A DNA stretch of 64,000 nucleotides, from contig NZ_AFEJ02000002.1 of NCBI RefSeq assembly GCF_000238775.2, positions 1,054,001 through 1,118,000 of the forward strand, given 5' to 3'. Positions 36,453-44,964 of the stretch are shown here, one piece after another. The notes beneath the pieces are model-generated. The model was not told where the DNA came from. It worked only from the letters and a program-made list of their open reading frames with translations, and ran no database searches. Position 1 is the stretch's first letter, and every line of letters begins with the position of its first letter. The DNA is from Acaryochloris sp. CCMEE 5410 (lineage in GTDB: Bacteria > Cyanobacteriota > Cyanobacteriia > Thermosynechococcales > Thermosynechococcaceae). Both the position numbers and the translations under genes were made by a program.

Positions 36453-37445
36453 ATGTTAGAGTCACCATCACCTTCTTTGCTGGTTGTGATTGTCAATTAC
36501 CGAACGCCCCAGCTAACGATCGATTGTTTGCAGTCTTTGCAAGCAGAGGTGAAGCACCATGGGAATACGCGGGTTGTCGTTGTTGATAATCAGTCTGGGG
36601 ATGGATCCGTTGTCGTATTGCAGGATGTGATCGCATCTCATCATTGGCAAGAATGGGTATCACTCCGAACCTTGGATACCAATGGGGGATTTGCAGCTGG
36701 CAACAATGCTGTAATTGGTCCTGCTCTCAAGTCGGCTCAACCCCCTGACTATATTTGGTTGTTAAACCCCGATACGGTGGTTTGCCCTGGAGCCCTCAAG
36801 ACCTTACTAGCATTTCTCAAACAACACCCTGATGTGGGCATCGCGGGCAGCCGTCTAGAGCATTTAGATGGTACCCCACAATATTCAGCCTTTCGATTCC
36901 ATACCATCTGGAGTGAGCTAGATCAGGGATTACGGTTGGGACTGGTGTCTAAAGTTCTATCCAGGTGGATATTAGCACCACCGATTCCTAAGGAGGCGGT
37001 GGCCACAGATTGGTTAGCCGGGGCCAGCATGATGATCCGACGCCAGGTCTTTGAGCAAATTGGGCTGCTGGATGACGAGTTCTTTATGTATTACGAAGAA
37101 GTTGATTTTTGCCTGAGGGCAAGACACGCTGATTGGGCCTGTTGGTATGTCCCCGCCAGTCGCGTGGTTCATCTGGTCGGGCAAAGTTCAGGGGTAACGG
37201 GAGCCCAAGCGACCCAACAGCGACGACCTCAATATTGGTTTGACTCTCGCCATCGATACTTCCACAAACACCACAGTCATTTGTATTCGGTCCTGACGGA
37301 TTTAGCATGGTTGGGGGGCTTTTCCCTCTGGCAGCTTCGGCAATTCGTCCAGCACAAACCTCAAGTCGATCCCCCCTACCTTCTACAAGACTTCTTCTGC
37401 AATAGTGCTTTGATTAAGGGGGGACAATGTCGCAGCGGGATTTAA
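36453..37445 (+). CDS. Glycosyltransferase family 2 (rhamnosyltransferase-like)
   Basis: 330 residues from ATG 36453 (a TTG at 36450 is in frame). The GT-A fold is evident: LLVVIVNYRTPQLTIDCLQSL, VDNQSGDGSV, the nucleotide-sugar/metal site LLNPDTVV (D-x-D variant), and DWLAGASMMIRRQVFEQIGLLDDEFFMYYEEVDFCLRAR, in which the ED pair serves as catalytic base region. This is the pattern of WbbL-type transferases that add sugars such as rhamnose to a lipid-linked chain. It is the first gene of a three-gene unit and overlaps the next by 19 bases. Confidence 0.92.
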   Translation: MLESPSPSLLVVIVNYRTPQLTIDCLQSLQAEVKHHGNTRVVVVDNQSGDGSVVVLQDVIASHHWQEWVSLRTLDTNGGFAAGNNAVIGPALKSAQPPDYIWLLNPDTVVCPGALKTLLAFLKQHPDVGIAGSRLEHLDGTPQYSAFRFHTIWSELDQGLRLGLVSKVLSRWILAPPIPKEAVATDWLAGASMMIRRQVFEQIGLLDDEFFMYYEEVDFCLRARHADWACWYVPASRVVHLVGQSSGVTGAQATQQRRPQYWFDSRHRYFHKHHSHLYSVLTDLAWLGGFSLWQLRQFVQHKPQVDPPYLLQDFFCNSALIKGGQCRSGI

Positions 37446-37975
37446 GTCTCTGGCAACAAATTATCGAAGACTGGCGAGCCCATCAGTCGGACTGGACCAA
37501 ACCGGGATTTCGCGCAGTTGCCGTGCATCGGTTTGGGGGGTGGCGGATGCGAATTCAACCGAAGCTGATACGAGCCCCTTTTAGCCTGATTTATCGGGGA
37601 CATTACCGCTACATTCGCAATGTTTATGGCATTGACTTGCCCTACACCGTCAAATTAGGGCGTCGAGTCGTCATTGAGCATCAAGGAGCCATCGTTATTC
37701 ATGGGGATAGCGAGATTGGCGATGACTGTATTATTCGTCAGGGCGTTACCTTAGGGAATCGCTACCTAGAACACCCTTTTGATGCCCCTAAGCTGGGGGC
37801 ACGAGTAAATGTTGGGGCAGGCGCTAAAATCTTGGGAGATGTGGAGCTGGGGAATGATGTCAATATCGGGGCGAATGCAGTTGTTTTGTCGAACGTTCCA
37901 TCTGGAGAGACAGCCGTGGGCATCCCAGCTAAAATCTTGACCCTTCATCGTCTCCCTATCCCGAGCGGAGAGTAG
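37427..37975 (+). CDS. Serine acetyltransferase-like hexapeptide acyltransferase
   Basis: 182 residues. A short helical N-terminus is followed by a left-handed beta-helix built of hexapeptide repeats (VVIEHQGAIVIHGDSEIGDD; ARVNVGAGAKILGDVELGND) and ends with NVPSGETAVGIPAKIL, as in CysE. It is shorter than true CysE (about 250 residues) and its position between two glycosyltransferases argues for acetylating a sugar in a surface polysaccharide rather than making cysteine. The start codon overlaps the upstream gene, indicating translational coupling. Confidence 0.88.
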   Translation: MSQRDLSLWQQIIEDWRAHQSDWTKPGFRAVAVHRFGGWRMRIQPKLIRAPFSLIYRGHYRYIRNVYGIDLPYTVKLGRRVVIEHQGAIVIHGDSEIGDDCIIRQGVTLGNRYLEHPFDAPKLGARVNVGAGAKILGDVELGNDVNIGANAVVLSNVPSGETAVGIPAKILTLHRLPIPSGE

Positions 37976-38002
37976 GAACGCTAGCATTAGCATAATACTT
38001 AT

Positions 38003-39022
38003 ATGCCTCAGGACGTCGTTAAACCCGCACCCGCAGAACAAACCCTTGGCTTAGTGGCCATTGGTCGCAATGAAGGAGAGCGTCTCAAGGCTTGTTTGAA
38101 TTCTGCGATCGCACAAGTTCCTATCGCCCATATTGTTTATGTGGACTCCAGTTCTACAGATGACAGTGTCACCTGGGCAACGGACCTAGGAATCACAGTG
38201 TTGACCTTAGATTTATCCATTCCCTTTACGGCAGCTCGTGCACGTAATACTGGATATAAATATCTTTGCACCGAATATCCCCAGCTGACATTTATCCAGT
38301 TTCTGGATGGGGACTGCCAGTTAGCCCCTGATTGGTGCACCACCGCCCTAGCTACGCTAGTGATGTATCCCGATGTGGCGGTCGTATGTGGTCGGCGACG
38401 AGAAAAATCTCCTGAACAGTCTGTCTATAATCTGCTCTGTGATATGGAATGGGACACGCCCATCGGTGAAGCACTAGCTTGTGGTGGAGACGCCCTGATG
38501 CGGATTTCAGCCCTTCAACAAGTGGGCGGATATCGAGATTCTTTGATTGCAGGAGAGGAGCCGGAACTCTGTCTGCGGCTGCGGCGCAACCATTGGCGCA
38601 TTCTTCGCATTGATGCTGATATGACCTGGCATGATGCCCAAATCACCCAGTTTAGTCAATGGTGGCAGCGTACCGTTCGAGCTGGCCATGCCTATGCAGA
38701 AGGGGCATGGCTCCATGGAGCACCTCCCGAACGCCATTGGGTGCAAGAAAGTCTGCGGAGCTGGATCTGGGGATTTATCCTGCCCATTACCCTGTTGGCA
38801 ACTTTGCCTGGGAGCCAAGGATGGAGCCTAGCGGGTGGGGTAGTTTATGTCTTGCTAGCTGCAAAGATATGCTGGACACAGCACTCCAAGCATTCTTGGT
38901 CAGCATCTGCAACGTATGCACTATTCTGTGTACTGGGTAAGCTGCCAGAGGCTCAAGGGCAGCTCCAGTTCCATTGGTACCGGATCGCAGGTCGAACCCA
39001 GCAAATTGTGGAATATAAATAA
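38003..39022 (+). CDS. Glycosyltransferase family 2 with C-terminal membrane helices
   Basis: 339 residues. The GT-A core shows GLVAIGRNEGERLKACLNSA, VDSSSTDDSV, the metal site FLDGDCQLAPDW and the acceptor region AGEEPELCLRLRR. Two hydrophobic spans near the C-terminus (LRSWIWGFILPITLLATLPG; LAGGVVYVLLAAKICW) anchor it in the membrane. It follows the acyltransferase gene by 27 bp and completes a small polysaccharide-modifying operon. The sugar donor is not predictable from sequence. Confidence 0.92.
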   Translation: MPQDVVKPAPAEQTLGLVAIGRNEGERLKACLNSAIAQVPIAHIVYVDSSSTDDSVTWATDLGITVLTLDLSIPFTAARARNTGYKYLCTEYPQLTFIQFLDGDCQLAPDWCTTALATLVMYPDVAVVCGRRREKSPEQSVYNLLCDMEWDTPIGEALACGGDALMRISALQQVGGYRDSLIAGEEPELCLRLRRNHWRILRIDADMTWHDAQITQFSQWWQRTVRAGHAYAEGAWLHGAPPERHWVQESLRSWIWGFILPITLLATLPGSQGWSLAGGVVYVLLAAKICWTQHSKHSWSASATYALFCVLGKLPEAQGQLQFHWYRIAGRTQQIVEYK

Positions 39023-39056
39023 GGCGCTTAATCCATCAGAAACTAGGCCCAATGGA

Positions 39057-39305
39057 TTAATAGGCTAAGGTCTCTAGGGTCTGCTTGAGGTAGGACCGAA
39101 CCAACACTTCTAGGGTCTTGCCTTGGGCATTTGCATCTAATCCGCGCTCAAGCACCCAGCGCTTAAAGCCGGAGCTACTGGAGATGACTTGCTTGAGATC
39201 AGGCCAGAATAGCTCTGAATCATCAGAGAGATAATGATTAGCTGTAGGAGACGAAAGAGGACTCATAACTGTCTTCCAAATAGGTGAGGAATAATCACTC
39301 AGCAT
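39057..39305 (-). CDS. Hypothetical small protein
   Basis: 82 residues from ATG 39305, or 68 from ATG 39263 (MSPLSSPTANHYL). The C-terminal half (LKQVISSSSGFKRWVLERGLDANAQGKTLEVLVRSYLKQTLETLAY begins and ends in amphipathic helix) looks like a compact helical domain. No motif is recognised. It is convergent with the glycosyltransferase operon (34 bp). A real gene is likely but not certain. Confidence 0.65.
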   Translation of the reverse strand: MLSDYSSPIWKTVMSPLSSPTANHYLSDDSELFWPDLKQVISSSSGFKRWVLERGLDANAQGKTLEVLVRSYLKQTLETLAY

Positions 39306-39450
39306 TTAACTCTTCTTTTAGAATAGCTGAGTTTATGGGCCTATGCACACCTTGCATCAAAAGAAAATGAAGAAGAAGTACTTTCAAAGATCCATCTGCT
39401 CCCTGGATCTAAGAGGGTGGGGCAACCCTTTAAGATTCGCTTAAACTCGT

Positions 39451-39479
39451 CTCCAGCATACTTAACTTAGATGCTGGAG
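39451..39479 (-). other. Hairpin downstream of infB
   Basis: Arms CTCCAGCAT (39451-39459) and ATGCTGGAG (39471-39479), 37 bases beyond the infB stop on the minus strand. No U-run follows on that strand, so terminator function is uncertain. Confidence 0.4.
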
Positions 39480-39515
39480 AGTGTGACCGGGAATACAGAA
39501 AATGAAGGATTCAGG

Positions 39516-42488
39516 CTAGGTCGCTGCGGATAGGGTTCTCCGCTTCGTCACCATCTGATAGGCTTCAATTCGATCGCCTTCAGTCCAGCCACTGAAGTTA
39601 TCGACGCCCACACCACATTCATAGCCTGAGTTCACTTCACGGACATCATCTTTCATGCGCTTGAGGGAATCTAAGATACCTTCAAAGACCACGTCATTGC
39701 CTCGCTGGATGCGGATGCGACAATTCCGCACCAATTTCCCAGACTGAATGTAACAACCTGCGATCGCACCTCGTCCCACAGGGAATACGGCCCGAACTTC
39801 GGCCTCGCCCAAGTCTTCCTCCACAAACTCAGGTTCGAGCAGACCTTCCATCGCCCCTTCAATGTCTTCTAAGAGCTTATAGATAATGTCGTACTCACGA
39901 ATATCAACCCCAGCCTGATCGGCGGCTTGGCGAGCCCCACTGGCTAAGCTGGTGTTGAAGCCAATAATGACGGCACCACTGGCAGAGGCTAAATCCACAT
40001 CTGTTTCGCTGATTTCGCCGGGAGCGGACAGCAATACACGAACTTGAACTTCATTCTGAGGCAGTTGAGCCAGAGACCCTAACAGAGCCTCCAGAGATCC
40101 CTGTACATCTGCTTTGATAATTAGGTTCAATTCTTTCAGCTCTCCTTCACGGGCCTGTTCAGACAAGGCATTGAGGGAGACTCGTCGAGAAGCCATGGCC
40201 TGCTGCAGACGGGTATGGCGTTGCTGATCCGTGCGCTGCCCCGCTTGAGAGCGGGCTTCTTTCTCATCTACGAAGACTTCAAATTCTTCACCCGCTGCGG
40301 GGACTTCACTCATCCCCAGCACTTCAACAGCAAAGGAGGGACTGGCCGTATCGACGCGGGCACCGCGATCGTCAACCATGGCTCGCACTTTGCCGAAGAC
40401 AGACCCGGCAACCAATACGTCACCCACTCGCAGGGTCCCATTTTGGACCAGCAAGCTCGCTACCGGACCTTTAGCCTTATCTAAGTGAGCTTCGATGACC
40501 GTGCCCTTGGCTGGACGATCAGGATTGGCTTGCAAGTCTTCCACTTCAGCGACCAGAAGCACCATTTCAAGCAGCGTATCGAGATTTTCTCCCTTTAGGG
40601 CACTGACCGGCACCATCACCGTTTCGCCACCCCAATCTTCAGGAACTAGATTATGCTCGCTCAGTTCTTGGCGAACTCGGTCCAGCTGAGCCCCTTCTTT
40701 GTCGATTTTATTGATGGCAACAATAATGGGAACCTCTGCTGCCCGAGCATGGCTAATGGCTTCCAAGGTTTGGGGACGGACGCCATCGTCAGCAGCGACC
40801 ACCAGAATGGCAATATCCGTCACTCGGGTTCCCCGAGCCCGCATAGCGGTGAAGGCTTCGTGACCCGGTGTATCTAGGAAGACCACCTGTTGCATCCCAT
40901 CCTCATGGGGAAGGTCAACGTGGTAAGCCCCAATATGTTGGGTGATGCCACCGGCTTCTCCTTGGGCAACTTTTGTTTCGCGAATCGCATCCAAGAGGGT
41001 GGTTTTACCGTGATCTACGTGTCCCATGATGGTGACCACAGGTGGACGGCCTTGCAGTTTCTCTAGATCTTCAACATCCAGCATTTCTGAGACTTTACGG
41101 GCCTCAGATTCTTCTTCCTGGGTTTCGACTTCACAATCTAGTTCTTCTGCCACCATCGTGGCAGTCTCAATATCTAAAACCTGATTGATATTGGCGGCAA
41201 TTCCCTTCATAAAGAGAATCTTGATCACCTCAGTCTCAGGAACAACGAGTTCCGCTGCCAAGGCTTGAACCGTTAACTCGGAGGTTAAGGTCAGAAGCGT
41301 TGGCCGTTCGACCTCGACTTCCTGCTGTTGACGATAGCGATTTCGCTGCCGTCGATTGCCCCCTTTAGAGGGACCGGGGCTACGATTGATAGGAACAGTC
41401 GTGGGTTTAGACTGCTTCATGGATTTAGGCTTAGGTGGACGAACCAAAGATTGACTCACATCAACAGCCGCTTGGCTATTCGCGCCATCTGCACCAAAGA
41501 GATCGTCTTCGTCCTCCTCCATTTCTTTTTGGGTCCGTCGCTTCTGCTTCAGACTCGCTTTCGAAGCCTTGGTGGGCCGATCTTCTAATTGATCATCTGA
41601 TTTATTGGACCGTTTATCTTTTTTCTGACGTGACGTGGGCGGCTTGAGCACGAGCAATTCAGTCGTGTCATTGTCATCATTAGCTGCGTCCCCGCCACCA
41701 GATTTGGCAGTGGAAGCTTCCAGCTCTTTCTCTGCTTGCTGTTTAGCTTTGGTAATGGAAATGGGACGAATGAGTCGTGGACGAGGCGGTTCAGTGACCA
41801 CTGGTTTGGCCGGTGGTTCCACAACTGGCGCAGCAGCGCTGGGTTTAGGACTAACTTTGGGTTCTTCTGGACGAGTGGGTTTAGGAGGTGTGTTTAAAGT
41901 GGGCTTGCTCAAGAGCTGAGGCTTCACCATCTCGGGAACCTGAGTGGCGGGCTTGGTTAGCACCTTCTCTGCTTTAGGTGCAGGAGGAGACAAGGTCGGA
42001 CTCGCAGGTTTGGGGGCAGGAGCAACAGGCGGCGGCTTGATGGCAGGCTTTTCAACCGCAGCTGGTCTTTCCGGTGCCCGGGTGGGTTCTGGGCGAACAG
42101 GCTTGGGGGCCTGTAAGGACTCCGATGCATCTGCTGCACTGACGGATGATGGGGGCGCTAGTGTTTCAGGAGGTTTAGAGGGTTGTTTGCGCAGCTCAAG
42201 AATTTGTTGTTTCTTGGGTCGATCTTGCTTGACTGGCTTGGAAATAGGACGAGGCTTGCGCGCATTGCCGTCTTTAGCAGTAGGCTTACGGTTGGGCTGA
42301 TTTGGCTTTTGGCTAGATGGATGATTTTTGGCAGCGGATCGAATTTTTGCGGCTTCTTCCTCAGTAATCGTACTGCTGTGATTTTTAACAGCAATATCAA
42401 GCTGATCGCATACTGCCAAAATGTCTTTATTCTCCAAATTTAACTCTCTTGATAGCTCGTAAATTCTAACTTTGTGATTATTACTCAT
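39516..42488 (-). CDS. infB: Translation initiation factor IF-2
   Basis: 990 residues. IF-2 is the GTPase that brings fMet-tRNA to the 30S subunit. The N-terminal small domain ([30 protein letters not shown]) is followed by about 330 residues of Pro/Ala/Lys-rich linker, a second IF2-N domain ([25 protein letters not shown]), the G domain ([16 protein letters not shown]1, DTPGHEAF G3, NKIDKEGA G4) and domains II-IV ending in [20 protein letters not shown]. The long linker is typical of cyanobacteria. AGGAGACC precedes the ATG. It is the last gene of the rimP-nusA-infB group, separated from nusA by 438 bp. Confidence 0.97.
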   Translation of the reverse strand: MSNNHKVRIYELSRELNLENKDILAVCDQLDIAVKNHSSTITEEEAAKIRSAAKNHPSSQKPNQPNRKPTAKDGNARKPRPISKPVKQDRPKKQQILELRKQPSKPPETLAPPSSVSAADASESLQAPKPVRPEPTRAPERPAAVEKPAIKPPPVAPAPKPASPTLSPPAPKAEKVLTKPATQVPEMVKPQLLSKPTLNTPPKPTRPEEPKVSPKPSAAAPVVEPPAKPVVTEPPRPRLIRPISITKAKQQAEKELEASTAKSGGGDAANDDNDTTELLVLKPPTSRQKKDKRSNKSDDQLEDRPTKASKASLKQKRRTQKEMEEDEDDLFGADGANSQAAVDVSQSLVRPPKPKSMKQSKPTTVPINRSPGPSKGGNRRQRNRYRQQQEVEVERPTLLTLTSELTVQALAAELVVPETEVIKILFMKGIAANINQVLDIETATMVAEELDCEVETQEEESEARKVSEMLDVEDLEKLQGRPPVVTIMGHVDHGKTTLLDAIRETKVAQGEAGGITQHIGAYHVDLPHEDGMQQVVFLDTPGHEAFTAMRARGTRVTDIAILVVAADDGVRPQTLEAISHARAAEVPIIVAINKIDKEGAQLDRVRQELSEHNLVPEDWGGETVMVPVSALKGENLDTLLEMVLLVAEVEDLQANPDRPAKGTVIEAHLDKAKGPVASLLVQNGTLRVGDVLVAGSVFGKVRAMVDDRGARVDTASPSFAVEVLGMSEVPAAGEEFEVFVDEKEARSQAGQRTDQQRHTRLQQAMASRRVSLNALSEQAREGELKELNLIIKADVQGSLEALLGSLAQLPQNEVQVRVLLSAPGEISETDVDLASASGAVIIGFNTSLASGARQAADQAGVDIREYDIIYKLLEDIEGAMEGLLEPEFVEEDLGEAEVRAVFPVGRGAIAGCYIQSGKLVRNCRIRIQRGNDVVFEGILDSLKRMKDDVREVNSGYECGVGVDNFSGWTEGDRIEAYQMVTKRRTLSAAT

Positions 42489-42926
42489 CCACTGGCCCCT
42501 TTGGTCTCCTGTGATCTTACATAGTTCTACCCTTTACGTTTTTGGGATAAGGATATGTTTGGTGTTACTTTTTGGTTTTTTGGGTCCCTTTTACATCGCT
42601 AATTGCTCAGCTAATAGTGAGGATAAAAAAACCTTCTCTAGCATTATCCATGCTGTTTGACAAACTTGCGAGTGAGAAGTAAAACTTTCACGGCTCGTTT
42701 GATGAAGCTCGCTTTTCATCTAGCATCCACTTTATGGGAAGGATGATCAAGCGATATTGCTATTATCAACTATTTTTTGTTGGCATTGGTTGAAAGATGC
42801 CATGGTGCTGGCAAATGGGGTTTGTCATGGCATCTTTCAGAAATTCTGGGCATCGAAGAGGAACAAGCTGTTGGCAAGATTGGCGACTTCAGTTTGTCAG
42901 TCTGGGCAGAAAATTGATCCAACGTA
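42489..42926. other. nusA-infB spacer without ylxR, with a 14-bp inverted repeat
   Basis: No open frame of 60 codons runs on the minus strand and no CxxC-type YlxR sequence can be read, although ylxR normally sits here in cyanobacteria. An inverted repeat TGAAAGATGCCATG (42791-42804) with its complement at 42826-42839 (21-base loop) forms a strong hairpin in the transcript. The infB Shine-Dalgarno (AGGAGACC on the minus strand) is near 42505-42512. Confidence 0.7.
42791..42839. repeat. 14-bp perfect inverted repeat in the nusA-infB spacer
   Basis: Perfect arms with a 21-base spacer. In RNA this would be a stable stem of 14 bp. There is no U-tract on the minus strand, so it is more likely a processing or stability element than a terminator. 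Confidence 0.75.
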
Positions 42927-44285
42927 TCATTCTTCCACATCTTCAGAAGTGTCGGCTGCCTCCTCTACTTGTGGGACTTCTTCCTCCTCTACATGGGCTG
43001 TGAATTCTTCAGTTGAGGCTTCGTCACTCGATTCAGAGCTAGCGTCTGATGCCTCAGGTATCTCAAGCTCAGGTTGTTCTACTTCAGCGGTTTCGTCTTC
43101 ATCGACTTTCTGGGCTTGAAGTTCGCTCAACTGCAGATCTTCAGCTTCTTGATCATAATTGGCAATATCTTTGATATCGATTTTCCATCCGGTTAGACGG
43201 GCCGCTAATCGGACATTTTGGCCTTCTTTACCAATGGCTAAGCTGAGCTGATCTTCGGCAACGAGGACATGGGCTTGACGTTCTTCTGTATCAATCAAAC
43301 GAACTGCATCGACTCTAGCAGGGCTGAGGGCATTGGCAATATAGGTGGCTGGATCGGGTGACCAACGAATGACGTCAATCTTTTCACCTCTGAGTTCATT
43401 GACCACGGCCTGGATTCTGGATCCTCTGGCACCGATACAAGCCCCGACGGGATCGACATCTCGTTCAAGGGTATCCACTGCGATTTTGGTGCGGGGACCG
43501 ACCTGGCGGGAAGGGGGATTGGCTTCTCGGGCGACGGCGACAATCCGAACGACCTCATCTTCAATTTCGGGAACTTCGTTCGCAAAGAGATAGACGACTA
43601 AGCCTGCATCGGCTCTAGAAACCACCAGTTGAGGACCCCGATGGGGACCATCTGCCACTCGCTTGAGAAATACTTTAAAGGTGGCATTGGCCCGATAGTT
43701 GTCATTGGGAAGCTGTTCGCGCTTGGGTAATTCTGCTTCGACTTCTGGCTGGCCAAAGGCACTGGTGACGGCCATGATCACGGACCGCCGCTCAAACCGC
43801 AAAACACGGGCTTGTAATACGGTTTTTTCGAGGTCCTGAAACTCTTCTTGAATCAGCTTACGCTGTTGATCCCTTAGTTTTTGGGAGAGGACCTGCTTGG
43901 TTTGGATGGCTGCCATTCGCCCAAATTCATTCTGTTCTGGCGTCACATCCAGGACAACCGTATCGCCCAGTTGAGCTTCGGGGGCAACTTCTCGCACTTC
44001 AGTTAACGCAATTTGGTGGTCCGTACTTTCCACCTGATCCACGATCATTTTGGTGGCTAGAACTAGAAAGCCTTCTTCTTCTACATCTAGTTCGACGTCG
44101 AAATTATAAAAATACTCTTCGTCAAATTGAGCCCCACTATCTAAAAGGAGGGTGCGTCGATAGCGTTCATAGCCTTTCAGCAGAGCTTCTTGGAGGGCAG
44201 CTTGCACCGCAGGTTTTGGCAGATTACGTTCACGGCTGATGACATTAATCATTTCCGCTAAACCTGGTAACTGGACCATGGACAT
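42927..44285 (-). CDS. nusA: Transcription termination/antitermination factor NusA
   Basis: 452 residues from ATG 44285; the open frame extends to 44465 but AAGGAG lies just upstream of 44285 and the upstream part overlaps rimP. The N-terminal RNA polymerase-binding domain (MINVISRERNLPKPAVQAALQEALLKGYERYRR) is followed by S1, KH1 (VDPVGACIGARGSRIQAVVNELRGEKIDVI) and KH2 (LAIGKEGQNVRLAARLTGWKIDI). An acidic, Ser/Glu-rich tail replaces the C-terminal repeats found in Proteobacteria. It binds nascent RNA and modulates pausing and termination. It follows rimP at 64 bp in the classical operon. Confidence 0.97.
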   Translation of the reverse strand: MSMVQLPGLAEMINVISRERNLPKPAVQAALQEALLKGYERYRRTLLLDSGAQFDEEYFYNFDVELDVEEEGFLVLATKMIVDQVESTDHQIALTEVREVAPEAQLGDTVVLDVTPEQNEFGRMAAIQTKQVLSQKLRDQQRKLIQEEFQDLEKTVLQARVLRFERRSVIMAVTSAFGQPEVEAELPKREQLPNDNYRANATFKVFLKRVADGPHRGPQLVVSRADAGLVVYLFANEVPEIEDEVVRIVAVAREANPPSRQVGPRTKIAVDTLERDVDPVGACIGARGSRIQAVVNELRGEKIDVIRWSPDPATYIANALSPARVDAVRLIDTEERQAHVLVAEDQLSLAIGKEGQNVRLAARLTGWKIDIKDIANYDQEAEDLQLSELQAQKVDEDETAEVEQPELEIPEASDASSESSDEASTEEFTAHVEEEEVPQVEEAADTSEDVEE

Positions 44286-44349
44286 AGGCTTACTCCTTGC
44301 TGAACTAGGGTGTGAGGGAGAGATTCGAGACAGGTAAATGTCTAGAGAG

Positions 44350-44814
44350 TTATTCAGGAGAGTCGTGGAGCTGCACCTGAAGAATTTCTTCTCGGGGAAT
44401 CTTGATGGGGCGACCTTTTTGATTAAGCTGGACGAATTTCTCATCACGGCCTGTGAGGTTACCAATCCATTGATGATGACCCCGATAAGACTGATGGGTT
44501 TGGACCAGCACGGGGAAGCCTCTGAAGGAAACGAAGTCGCGATCGCAAGTCAGTAGCGTTGACAACCCAGGACTAGAGATCTCCAGTACATAGGCATCGG
44601 GGAAAACATCATCTTCGTCCAAGACCGCTTCCAAGGCACGACTCATTTTCTCGCAATCTTCCAAACCCGTGTCTGAATCACAATTGCGAATGTCAACCCG
44701 TAAAACCGGTGGACTTTGGTTAGTCTGAAACACAGCACCGACCACTTCCAGATTAAATTGTGCCGCGACAGGGGCAGCCAGGTCGATCACTTTGGGGATC
44801 AATGGATGTGTCAT
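44350..44814 (-). CDS. rimP: Ribosome maturation factor RimP
   Basis: 154 residues from ATG 44814 (MTHPLIPKVIDLAAP). The upstream in-frame ATG at 44868 is unlikely because the frame there runs through a hairpin and T-run. RimP helps late 30S assembly. Family features are VVGAVFQTNQSPPVLRVDIRNCD, the acidic LEDCEKMSRALEAVLDEDD and YVLEISSPGLSTLL, followed by an SH3-like C-terminus (GNLTGRDEKFVQL; IPREEILQVQL). A terminator-like structure sits 19 bases before the start. Confidence 0.95.
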   Translation of the reverse strand: MTHPLIPKVIDLAAPVAAQFNLEVVGAVFQTNQSPPVLRVDIRNCDSDTGLEDCEKMSRALEAVLDEDDVFPDAYVLEISSPGLSTLLTCDRDFVSFRGFPVLVQTHQSYRGHHQWIGNLTGRDEKFVQLNQKGRPIKIPREEILQVQLHDSPE

Positions 44815-44832
44815 GGAAATAACCCTGACAAT

Positions 44833-44883
44833 AAAAAAAGTGGGTATTAACCCACCTTGGAAGCTCATGTTTTTGGCATGAGC
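44833..44883 (-). terminator. Tandem hairpins with U7 in the rimP leader (terminator or attenuator)
   Basis: On the minus strand a 7-bp hairpin (GCTCATG/CATGAGC, 44863-44869 with 44877-44883) is followed by GTGGGT-TAAT-ACCCAC (44840-44855) and seven T (44833-44839). This is an intrinsic-terminator layout placed 82-132 bases after the stop of the upstream gene and 19 bases before rimP. Confidence 0.7.
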
Positions 44884-44964
44884 CGCGGGCAGACGCCCAC
44901 TAAGGTCCTAGTGTAGCGCAGCCCGGTGCAGTTTGGATTAATTGGCAAGGGATGAATAGACTGC

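Noticed and set aside
41635-42300. Plus-strand Gly/Ala-rich frames opposite infB
   Set aside because: Antisense of the Pro/Ala/Lys-rich IF-2 linker.
42757-43119. Plus-strand Ser-rich frame near the end of nusA
   Set aside because: Mostly antisense of the acidic NusA tail; no ribosome site.
44285-44465. 60-residue N-terminal extension of NusA
   Set aside because: It overlaps rimP, is not conserved, and AAGGAG precedes ATG 44285.
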